The notes under the pieces: generated by a model
What the model saw: the letters and a program-made list of their open reading frames with translations, nothing else
The model's database searches: none
Told to the model about the DNA's origin: nothing
Assembly (NCBI GenBank): GCA_020029475.1
Contig: JAIBJG010000017.1
Coordinates: forward strand, 1-37,179
Direction: 5' to 3'
Source of the DNA: Methanobacteriota archaeon
Lineage (GTDB): Archaea > Thermoplasmatota > Thermoplasmata > RBG-16-68-12
Length of the DNA stretch: 37,179 nucleotides
Program-made: the position numbers and the translations under genes
In this document: positions 24,601 through 29,684 of the stretch, one piece after another
Position numbering within the stretch: the first letter of the stretch is position 1
Layout of the letters: each line of letters starts with the position of its first letter

Positions 24601-26995
24601 CCCCCTCACCCTCCTGATCCCGATCCAGCTCGTCGTGGACCGGTCCCCGCCCGTGTTCACGAGCTTCTCCGTCGGCGGGCCCGGCGTCCTCGTGGACGAC
24701 CGGGACGGACGGACCGCGAACGGCCGGCGCCCCCTGGTCGTCGCCGTCCTCGGGGACCCGGAGCGCGGGGAGCTCGACCCCGCCGCCACGCGGATCTCGA
24801 TCGACGGGGAGGACGTCACGTCCAGGGCGTTCGTCGACATCCCGTGGGGCCCGAGCCCCCAGGGTCTCCAGGGCCGATGGACCGGGACCGTGACGTACGA
24901 GCCCACCCTCGACCTCGACGAGGGCGTCCACACCGTGCGGCTCGACTTCGCGGACCTCGCGGGGAACGCCGTCGAGGTGACGAAGACGATCGTCGTCGAC
25001 ACGGAGGCGCCCGCCCTCGTCCTGGACGGACCCGCCCTCCGGTTCACGGTTCTCTCGACCGCCACGATCTCTGGCGCCACGGAGCCCGGGGCGACGGTCT
25101 CGATCGGCTCGTCCATCCTCGTGGCGGGGGCGGACGGCACGTTCTCGTTCTCCCTGTCCCTCGCGGATGGACGGAACGAGGTGAGGGTGCGGGCCGCGGA
25201 CTGGTTCCACCTGGACGCGCTCGGGGTGGACCTTCCGGGCAACGAGGCCGTCGCGGACCTCACGATCATCCGGGACACGGTGAGCCCGGCGGTCACCGTA
25301 ACCGCCCCCGCGAGCCCCACTCCCTCGGACCTCGCGGAGATCCGGGGACGCGTCACGGAATCGATCTCCTCCACGGAGATGTACGATCCGTCGACGGTCC
25401 TCCTCACCGTGGGTGGCCGCCGAGCGTGGGTCCTCGCGGACGGCTCCTTCTCCATTAGCATGTCCCTTGTCGAGGGGGTGAACACGATCTCCATCGAGGC
25501 GGTGGACCTCGCGGGGAACTTCGCCACCAGATCCACCGTGGTCGTGCGAGACTCCCTCGCCCCCTCCCTCGCGATCGACCCGGTCCCCGTCGAGACCGGT
25601 TCTCCGTCCCTGAACGTGACGGGCACGACGGAGGCCACGGCGCTCGTGTTCGTGAACGGGTTCGTCGTGCGGCCCGCCTCGGACGGGACGTTCCACCGCG
25701 TCGTGACCCTGAGCGGCGGGCAGAACGCGATCGTCGTCCGCGCCGAGGACTCTGCGGGGAACACCGCCGAGCGCACGTTCACGGTCTCGTACGTGTCCGC
25801 GGGCGGCGGGGGCGTCTCCTTCGGAGCGTGGGTGGCGATCGGGCTCGTCCTTGCCATCCTCGCCGGTCTCGGAATCGCGTTCCTATTCGGACGGATGTCC
25901 CACGAGGAGACCCCGACTCCCGACCCAACCGCGATGGAAGACACCGGCCCGGAGCCCGGCGCGGCGGCCGTTGCGGAGACCCCCGCCCCGCCCCCCGTGT
26001 TTCCTCCCGTGGAACGGCCTGCCGAACCTCCAGCACCCGCGGCCCCAACGATCGAAGAGCGGGCGGCGAAGATCGAAGCGGCCTACGTGGAGGGCCGGAT
26101 CACGCGAGAAGTCTACGAGCGGAACGTCCGAGCCCTGGGACGCGAGCCCACCCCGGAGCCGACCGCGCCGGAGCCCGCCCCCGCGCCCATGCCGACTCCG
26201 GAGGAACGCGCGGAGCGGCTCCGCACCGCGTTCGAGCAGGGGCGCATCTCCCGCGAGGCGTATGAGTCGAACCTCGCGAAGCTTGGCCTCGCCCCGCCCG
26301 CGCCGACGCCCCCACCTGCCGAGGAACAAGCAGCGAGGTTGGAATCCGCGTTCCGGTCGGGCCGGATCACGGAGGCCGCATACCGCGCGAACCTGGCGCG
26401 CCTCGGAATCGCGCCGCCCGAGCCCCCGGCCCCCCCACCCGTCGAGGATGAGAAGGTCGCCCGCCTCGAGCGGGCGTACCGGGAGGGGAGGCTCTCGAGG
26501 GAGGCGTACGAGGCGAACCTCGCCCGCGTCGCGGGCACGCCGGCGCCGCCTCTCCCGCCCCCGGAGGATCTGCGTGCCGCAAAGCTCGAGACTGCGTACC
26601 GGGAGGGACGGATCACGGAGGAGACGTATCGCGCGAACGTCGCCCGCCTCGGCCTGGCTCCCCCGCCACCGCCTTCGCAGACGCTCGGGGAGGCGGAGCG
26701 CGCCGCGATGCTCGACCGGGCGTACCAGGAGGGGCGCATCTCGCAGGACATGTACCGTGCGAACCTCGCGAAACTCGCGCATCGGACTCCCACCGAAGCG
26801 CCGGACAAGATCGTGCAGCTACGGACCGCATTCGTTGAGGGGAGGATCGACCGCCGGCTGTTCGCGGAGAACCTCGCGCGGACCCTCGGCGTGAGCGGGG
26901 ACACGCGCGCGGCGAACCTCGTGACGGCCTTCGTGGCGGGGCGGCTCGACGCGGACCTCCTCGAAAAGAACCTGCGGCGCCTCCAGCAAGGCTGA
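18665..26995 (+). CDS. Giant membrane-anchored subtilase (S8) with inserted WD40 propeller and eight SHOCT-like repeats
   Basis: A single 2776-aa frame, TTG start. Residues 1-38 are a signal peptide (RKGRSG, then a hydrophobic run to VAQGS). The S8 triad is D184 (VAIVDDGVD), H962 (AKHGTLMAS) and S1172 (SGTSLSSPM), with the oxyanion Asn in SAGNDG (~1076-1081). D and H are separated by ~780 residues. These hold an uncharacterised ~390-residue region and a WD40 propeller of seven blades (~584-882, for example LAWSPDGRWLATGG). After the protease come ~800 residues of beta-rich domains, and from ~2040 four or so Ig-like modules ending in DSAGN-type turns. One transmembrane helix spans 2384-2409. 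The tail (2462-2776) has eight ~31-residue SHOCT-like repeats separated by Pro-rich linkers. The topology implied is protease and propeller outside, repeats in the cytoplasm. Substrate and partners are unknown. Confidence 0.93.
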   Translation: MAWRKGRSGLELVLGRALFAVALALVLVPTAPMAVAQGSTASTDLALSHSELPQGAPVRIEPSPIRSQGEKDLATVIIATTNVADLANAVSRLTGEQVPSPRSQGFGTPLLTLPRWMIEEIRGLPTTMSVLDYVPPTKQMPEDPDTRSLPQTGILNWNATINHKAPLAWARNITGDGVNVAIVDDGVDFGHPDLQGTMARVTDPASPYSGWPIAFDPFSMGAYLRAGGDPRGTWYADTSSTDSNVTHTLRVDGKNDFWTDGSELIATDPSSDIGVPDFDLVTLYVTQDAANWYVGFSSRANHTTMAFELYVNTTSGGGAPADPLGNYMIPMAGHLPEFAVYMVHNGLQPPGRYDLNDTIPSALVYKWNPGGGAWDSPVDVTDPAVGGQFSYGGYKFNVGEGFVEMGLPKAYLGDPQSISLQLFTVGDNRSHAQDSVYSDLNVAFPNPDWTSAPTTLSAMTIVGPGYWRHTYTRSDDTVGGQPNVQFTWPVQYIPTGTSRSGQYLFGDLPDKNYPLTRILVVDEAMPGVYDTVYADLDHNKDFHNDKAIKRYGKYDASGFWHPPTWPGIGTIFDETVWADTFDPAGGVAALAWSPDGRWLATGGRDHVVIVWDTTTWLPAATLTGHHGRVDAVAWNPASTRLAAAHDDVGGRTQYSVDVWQAPSWSLDRSYTIHTGAVNDLTFNPAGTRIATASSDGTAKVFDLGTQAVTLLAHTSAVLGIAWSSTNTIATVGANGELRLWSAAGALLRTYVYGSALNDVAWHPSGAFLAAASDDGNVVMFEAATGNRNPQSGHFGNAVLHVGFNGTGDRLVSSSRATQRSDPTLVTWTVTDWNNFAFLDQRFGAHADATTGFAVPAAEYAPGGARIASGAMDATVKTWSPALVQDRLLLGHRIGSSDTTRYNGGDGIADASGGMVYFIAQNRTELPYSARFVANQGDNVANLVPANGTLVAFMGAFDATAKHGTLMASSIVGRAMTRFFDPTTMKAPSPPQVYGIAPNAKLIAVADIYTTTIFDGWRFAVEGYDGIPGTGDEAQIVANSFGFSSTFEDGWDFYSRFADWISTQYAGGKSLFTVSAGNDGNGYGTVTTPAASAGVVTAGASTDFFYRFWAGLEKGPSPSYGDVVPFSSRGPSALGRPDPDVLATGRMSVGATPLNMVVPSNGAVASELWSGTSLSSPMTAGILALIYEAYRKAHGVYPDGETAKSILMSGADDVNYDVFSQGAGFANADRATRIAQRLDGVSVTPSVWTPGEYRGRAYEAFVSLMSPGQSRQGTFTVRNANRTAPATWTLSDSVFRRTAAIEYGFLTPVDGSANPIDAWHALLAASPAADFYGPGVYRVTPAGLTLLAPVTPSDWINADLVRITISAPQTAFDPGGDGTNDYRYMVDVYDWTETDWSTPIPDTTGFADLNRISINHPEANVFAATVHNGPIRSHDGLVFGTRLFGTGLGGLPLRAKIEFFTKTDWNWLSLSAPQVTAPGNGGTTFTATMAVPASTPMGTYQGQITLRGRQTATDRYTVGASGGQWIRLSRFDTNPITVQVNSVPVPAGSLQTYPAAGLIWISSPLTPGDLVEVQYDYYDHVTIPVAVSIGATGPRFSFGGLAAGQDDLFGNFVGPGYGNGGQAGDFRFYYTDIANEGLFRQARGLKFYLDAHWDRTRTDLDVFAFGTGGAALMDVSSYDPNRYGPFLVGRNNGGSEITSSVFTTTGGAEEIVAPGVTGGLNIVAVHAVRMNGTADEESVTGSAGLLTVNPSDINIVTNQLAGSRALSLSSSATWPGLGAVSAGPSAPQRFVDLHIQQDAIEGGGFTDLLAKGSFTYRVLVQRSALIFDVHITSDAASTSRPCPDLDLGVFLDGKGPGNVPDGVAQTAEFVAQTADSDANEEVKLIKPVVEDDPDTPTVDESVVGAPYLVKVLGFVVPWSPYGTFNMDLTLVQGQGFSVSGTSSTPIPSYARSTLTLTWNLPGSTGDGALLGALYLGPSTAPLTLLIPIQLVVDRSPPVFTSFSVGGPGVLVDDRDGRTANGRRPLVVAVLGDPERGELDPAATRISIDGEDVTSRAFVDIPWGPSPQGLQGRWTGTVTYEPTLDLDEGVHTVRLDFADLAGNAVEVTKTIVVDTEAPALVLDGPALRFTVLSTATISGATEPGATVSIGSSILVAGADGTFSFSLSLADGRNEVRVRAADWFHLDALGVDLPGNEAVADLTIIRDTVSPAVTVTAPASPTPSDLAEIRGRVTESISSTEMYDPSTVLLTVGGRRAWVLADGSFSISMSLVEGVNTISIEAVDLAGNFATRSTVVVRDSLAPSLAIDPVPVETGSPSLNVTGTTEATALVFVNGFVVRPASDGTFHRVVTLSGGQNAIVVRAEDSAGNTAERTFTVSYVSAGGGGVSFGAWVAIGLVLAILAGLGIAFLFGRMSHEETPTPDPTAMEDTGPEPGAAAVAETPAPPPVFPPVERPAEPPAPAAPTIEERAAKIEAAYVEGRITREVYERNVRALGREPTPEPTAPEPAPAPMPTPEERAERLRTAFEQGRISREAYESNLAKLGLAPPAPTPPPAEEQAARLESAFRSGRITEAAYRANLARLGIAPPEPPAPPPVEDEKVARLERAYREGRLSREAYEANLARVAGTPAPPLPPPEDLRAAKLETAYREGRITEETYRANVARLGLAPPPPPSQTLGEAERAAMLDRAYQEGRISQDMYRANLAKLAHRTPTEAPDKIVQLRTAFVEGRIDRRLFAENLARTLGVSGDTRAANLVTAFVAGRLDADLLEKNLRRLQQG
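20414..21313 (+). other. Region encoding the WD40 propeller inserted in the protease domain
   Basis: Seven WD40-type blades can be read. Their cores are AALAWSPDGRWLATGG, DAVAWNPASTRLAAA, NDLTFNPAGTRIATAS, LGIAWSSTNTIATVG, NDVAWHPSGAFLAAAS, LHVGFNGTGDRLVSSS and EYAPGGARIASGA. Several end in V-x-VWD or VKTW-like strands. Seven blades suffice to close one propeller, which argues for a self-contained inserted domain. Confidence 0.85.
26048..26992 (+). repeat. Eight tandem SHOCT-like repeats at the C-terminus of the giant subtilase
   Basis: The consensus unit is roughly A-x-LE-AYREGRI-x-EAYRANLARLG. The eight copies can be recognised by AAYVEGRITREVYERN, TAFEQGRISREAYESN, SAFRSGRITEAAYRAN, RAYREGRLSREAYEAN, TAYREGRITEETYRAN, RAYQEGRISQDMYRAN, TAFVEGRIDRRLFAEN and TAFVAGRLDADLLEKN. 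Linkers of Pro, Ala and Glu separate the first six, and the last two are closely packed. The similarity is at protein level, and the DNA copies are diverged. Confidence 0.9.
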
Positions 26996-27003
26996 GAACG
27001 AAA

Positions 27004-27011
27004 GCTATTTG
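27004..27011 (+). promoter_or_regulatory. TATA-like box of tRNA-Ala
   Basis: GCTATTTG is centred ~31 nt before the first base of tRNA-Ala and lies just after the giant gene's stop codon. Confidence 0.5.
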
Positions 27012-27038
27012 CGGCCCTCCAGTCTCACGCGAGTCCAC

Positions 27039-27110
27039 GGGCCGTTAGATCAGCGGAAGATCGCCGCCTTCGCAAGGCGGAAGCCGTGGGTTCGAATCCC
27101 ACACGGTCCA
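27039..27110 (+). tRNA. tRNA-Ala (anticodon CGC)
   Basis: A 72-nt cloverleaf. Acceptor GGGCCGT pairs with ACGGTCC, including the G3-U70 wobble pair that defines alanine tRNAs, with discriminator A. The D-arm is GATC-AGCGGAA-GATC. Anticodon stem CCGCC/GGCGG holds loop TTCGCAA with CGC at 27071-27073. The T-arm is GTGGG-TTCGAAT-CCCAC. CCA is not encoded. Confidence 0.96.
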
Positions 27111-27132
27111 CTGTCCAGGTTCCCAGGCGGGC

Positions 27133-27780
27133 TCACTCAGTGGACTTCGCCTTCTTCCGGACGGCCCACCACGCCGTCACGTATCCGATGCCTCCCAAGA
27201 AGAACCCGAGCAAGCCGAGGGCCATCAGGACCGTGATCGGGAGCGAGAGGGGATTCAGGATGTTCACGTGGACGTAGCCCGGGTTCTGCCCGAGCCCGCC
27301 AGCGCTGACCGGGAGCAAGGCAGCGCCCCCCAGATACCCGCCGTAGGCCGCGAGGAGGGCCGCCGCGCTCGAGCCCCCTCCGCCCAAGAGGAGGTGGAAC
27401 CAACCCGTGAAGTTCCGCCATCCAGAGTACGGCGCCCCGAGGGTGGATTCCAGGTATTGATAGAACAGCGCGCTCACGGCGATTCCGAGCACGCCGACGA
27501 GGGCGTACCCGATCATCCCGACGATGAACCATGTTGAGGCGTTCGAGCACGAACCCGTTCCTGTCAGGACCGCACCCGTCGTGTTGTTCGAGAGCGTCGT
27601 CCGGACGGTGCAGGAGTCGCCGCCCGCGACGATCCGGCCGGGACTCGGGCCCAGCCCAACGACGCCCAGCGCCCCGAGGACGCTGATCCCAACGAGGATG
27701 CTCATGATGATGAACGCGATCGCGCCTTGGATGATCGCGGCGGCCACGAACCGACCCGCCCACTTGCTCTGGTCTGCCAT
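27133..27780 (-). CDS. Multi-pass membrane protein of unknown function
   Basis: A 215-aa protein beginning MADQSKWAGRFVAAAIIQ. About four or five hydrophobic segments are seen, at ~12-45, 83-108, 125-165 and 180-208. The loop at ~47-82 is hydrophilic, with two cysteines and several N-x-S/T sequons (LSNNTTG, CSNAST), as expected for an extracytoplasmic, possibly N-glycosylated loop. The C-terminus is short and basic (RKKAKSTE). I recognise no transport, redox or enzymatic motif. A TATA-like CTCATATCC lies ~25 nt upstream of the ATG. The gene is convergent with tRNA-Ala and divergent from the 104-aa gene. Confidence 0.8.
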   Translation of the reverse strand: MADQSKWAGRFVAAAIIQGAIAFIIMSILVGISVLGALGVVGLGPSPGRIVAGGDSCTVRTTLSNNTTGAVLTGTGSCSNASTWFIVGMIGYALVGVLGIAVSALFYQYLESTLGAPYSGWRNFTGWFHLLLGGGGSSAAALLAAYGGYLGGAALLPVSAGGLGQNPGYVHVNILNPLSLPITVLMALGLLGFFLGGIGYVTAWWAVRKKAKSTE

Positions 27781-27800
27781 GGGGGAGAATCCGAGGGGGG

Positions 27801-27809
27801 GGATATGAG
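27801..27809 (-). promoter_or_regulatory. TATA-like box of the 215-aa membrane protein gene
   Basis: CTCATATCC on the minus strand is centred 25 nt upstream of the ATG at 27780, followed by a C-rich run. Confidence 0.5.
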
Positions 27810-27846
27810 GGCTCCGACCCGTAGCGTATGTACTTCCTCAAACGGA

Positions 27847-27858
27847 CGATAACCGTAA
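27847..27858 (+). promoter_or_regulatory. TATA-like box of the 104-aa gene
   Basis: CGATAACCGTAA lies ~31 nt before the GTG at 27883. It is a weak box, chosen from position. Confidence 0.35.
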
Positions 27859-27882
27859 GGAGTCCGCGCGGGATGACGGGCC

Positions 27883-28197
27883 GTGCCCGCGGACCCGCAC
27901 CTCCACGAGTTCACGATGATCCAGAGGGCGGTCCGCGCGCTCGCCGGGAAGGGGATGTTCGACGAGGCCCGCCGCCTCCTCCAGAAACTGTTCGAGATCG
28001 CGCCGGAGGACCCGAACTATTCCCGGAACAAGTGGAGGTTCGCCACAGAGCTCGTGAAGACCGCCGTCGTGCACCAGAAGCGCGCGGTCGCCGCGGACAT
28101 CGCCGCCCTGGCGGAGTCGACGATCGACCCTGCCCACCTGAGGTCCGCGGAGCGGGAGCTGATGGACCGCGCGAAGGGGGACGTGACGTCCCTCTAG
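27883..28197 (+). CDS. Small all-helical protein, TPR-like
   Basis: A 104-aa protein, GTG start. The chain is predicted to be almost entirely helical. The first half (HEFTMIQRAVRALAGKGMFD and LLQKLFEIAPEDPNY) resembles a tetratricopeptide-type helix pair, with the P-x-DP turn common between TPR units. The remainder (RFATELVKTAVVHQ, ADIAALAESTIDPAHL) would be further helices. No catalytic motif, cysteine or signal sequence is present. A scaffold or protein-binding role would fit, but I do not recognise a named family. The downstream DUF1684 gene is 46 bp away with its own promoter-like box. Confidence 0.7.
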   Translation: MPADPHLHEFTMIQRAVRALAGKGMFDEARRLLQKLFEIAPEDPNYSRNKWRFATELVKTAVVHQKRAVAADIAALAESTIDPAHLRSAERELMDRAKGDVTSL

Positions 28198-28210
28198 CGA
28201 AGAGGCGCAC

Positions 28211-28220
28211 AGCCTTATCC
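28211..28220 (+). promoter_or_regulatory. TATA-like box of the DUF1684 gene
   Basis: AGCCTTATCC is centred ~28 nt before the ATG at 28244, consistent with a leaderless transcript. Confidence 0.5.
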
Positions 28221-28243
28221 GTCCGGGAACCCCTCCGCGGCCC

Positions 28244-28726
28244 ATGGCCGACCCCTCGAAGTCCTCCGACGCGGAATACGTGAAACGGATCGAGGCGGAA
28301 CGGCGGGAGAAGGACCACTTCTTCAAGGAGGACCCGTCCTCGCCGATCCCGTGGGCCCTCCGGGAGAAGTTCACGGGCCTCGCGTACTTCCCGCCGAACC
28401 CGAAGTACCGTCTCAGGGTGAAGCTCCAGCGATATCCGAAACCGGAGCCCGTCGTCCTCGCGACCTCGAAGGGGTGCGGAAAGGAGAGCTATCCGGCGGG
28501 GCGGTATCTCGACCTACCGCTCCGGAAGGACGACGAATACGTCCTCGACTTCAACCTCGCGTACAACCCGTACTGCGCGTACAACGACGCGTACGTCTGC
28601 CCGCTCCCGCCCCGGGAGAACTGGCACGACATCCGCATCGAGGCGGGGGAGAAGAACTTCCCATTGGAGGAACTCAAGGAGCGGCTCGCGAAGGAAGGGA
28701 AGCCCCTCGGGCACCAACACCACTGA
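28244..28726 (+). CDS. DUF1684 family protein
   Basis: A 160-aa protein. The C-terminal half carries the DUF1684 core: ESYPAGRYLDLPL, then VLDFNLAYNPYCAYNDAYVCPLPPRENW and an IEAGEKNF ending. Two cysteines lie in YNPYCAYNDAYVCPLP, a pattern conserved in this family. The N-terminal ~60 residues (EYVKRIEAERREKDHFFKED) are charged and helical. The family is widespread in bacteria and haloarchaea and has no established activity. There is no signal peptide, so it is probably cytoplasmic. It is convergent with the Ras-like GTPase gene, with a 10-bp gap. Confidence 0.88.
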   Translation: MADPSKSSDAEYVKRIEAERREKDHFFKEDPSSPIPWALREKFTGLAYFPPNPKYRLRVKLQRYPKPEPVVLATSKGCGKESYPAGRYLDLPLRKDDEYVLDFNLAYNPYCAYNDAYVCPLPPRENWHDIRIEAGEKNFPLEELKERLAKEGKPLGHQHH

Positions 28727-28736
28727 GTGCGGGAGC

Positions 28737-29573
28737 TCAGACGGCCTCGCGGCCCTCGAGCCACCCGACCCGGCGGCGCCAGTTTTCCGCGATCTCGGAC
28801 TCGGTCTTGAAGTCCTTCTCGACGACCCCGAGGTACTCGATCGCCTTCTGGAGGGAGCTCAGGGTCGGGGCCCGCACGTCGACGCCCGCCCGCTCGAACT
28901 GCCGCTTCACGACGGGCATCCCCGCCTCCACGCTCCCGAGCTGGTAGCAGAAGTCCGTCATGATCTTGTCCGCGACCCGGATCAGCCGGTCCACGGGCTC
29001 CTGGGGCGGGGTCACGAGGGCGATCCGCTCGATCGGGATCCCCGCGGCCTCCACCATGAGCTCCCCGAGGGTCCGGAACGAGGACTCGACGTTGACCCCG
29101 GTCTTCGCGCTCGTCATCACCGCCGGGGCGTCGTACTTCTCGTGGAGGTAGTACGTGTACTCGTGCGCGGCGACCCGCTCGTCCTCGAGGAGGTCGACCT
29201 TGTTCCCGACGATCACCATCGGGACCCTCCCGACGAGCCTCCACACCATCGGCATCCAGTACTCCTCCATGGAGCGGCGGGAGTCCTCCCGTGTGAGGTC
29301 GTGGACGAACAGCACGCCCTGGGCCCCCTTCACGGCGGTCTCCTGGACCCCGCCATACCCCTTCTGCCCGAGGACGTCCCAAATCTGCATGATCACGTCG
29401 ACCGTGTTCGGCGGCCTCCCGACGATCACGTCCTTCTTCGTGACCTTCGTCCCGATCGTCGTGATGTAGTCGTCCGAGAACTGGTCCACGACGAAGCGGC
29501 GGATCAGGGACGTCTTGCCGACCCCTCCGTCCCCGAGGAGGAGGATCTTCGCCTTCATCGCCTCGTCGGGCAT
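28737..29573 (-). CDS. Ras/Rab-like small GTPase with extra C-terminal domain
   Basis: A 278-aa protein. Residues 5-190 are a Ras-superfamily G domain: P-loop GDGGVGKTS (14-22), switch I TIGTK (G2), WDVLGQ (65-70, G3; eukaryotic WDTAGQ), NKVD (124-127, G4) and TSAKTG (154-159, G5). The usual switch II Thr-Ala is replaced by Val-Leu, while the Gln that positions water for hydrolysis (Q70) is kept. Residues ~195-278 are a helical extension containing two spaced cysteine-poor helices; I cannot place this domain. There is no prenylation motif. Archaeal Ras-like GTPases are known but poorly characterised. The 10-residue-long start and CGAAGG before the ATG support 29573, with ATG 29558 as an alternative. 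Confidence 0.88.
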   Translation of the reverse strand: MPDEAMKAKILLLGDGGVGKTSLIRRFVVDQFSDDYITTIGTKVTKKDVIVGRPPNTVDVIMQIWDVLGQKGYGGVQETAVKGAQGVLFVHDLTREDSRRSMEEYWMPMVWRLVGRVPMVIVGNKVDLLEDERVAAHEYTYYLHEKYDAPAVMTSAKTGVNVESSFRTLGELMVEAAGIPIERIALVTPPQEPVDRLIRVADKIMTDFCYQLGSVEAGMPVVKRQFERAGVDVRAPTLSSLQKAIEYLGVVEKDFKTESEIAENWRRRVGWLEGREAV

Positions 29574-29603
29574 TCCTTCGAGGTCGCGGTACGAAGGCGG
29601 TCC

Positions 29604-29612
29604 CCTTTAACC
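29604..29612 (-). promoter_or_regulatory. TATA-like box of the Ras-like GTPase gene
   Basis: GGTTAAAGG on the minus strand is centred ~35 nt before the ATG at 29573, leaving a leader of about 8 nt. Confidence 0.45.
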
Positions 29613-29684
29613 GTTTCCCGCAGGTTCTCAAAGGGGACACGGAAACCTCAATACCGGGTCGCCGTTCGTCGGGGCGGCGGTGCG

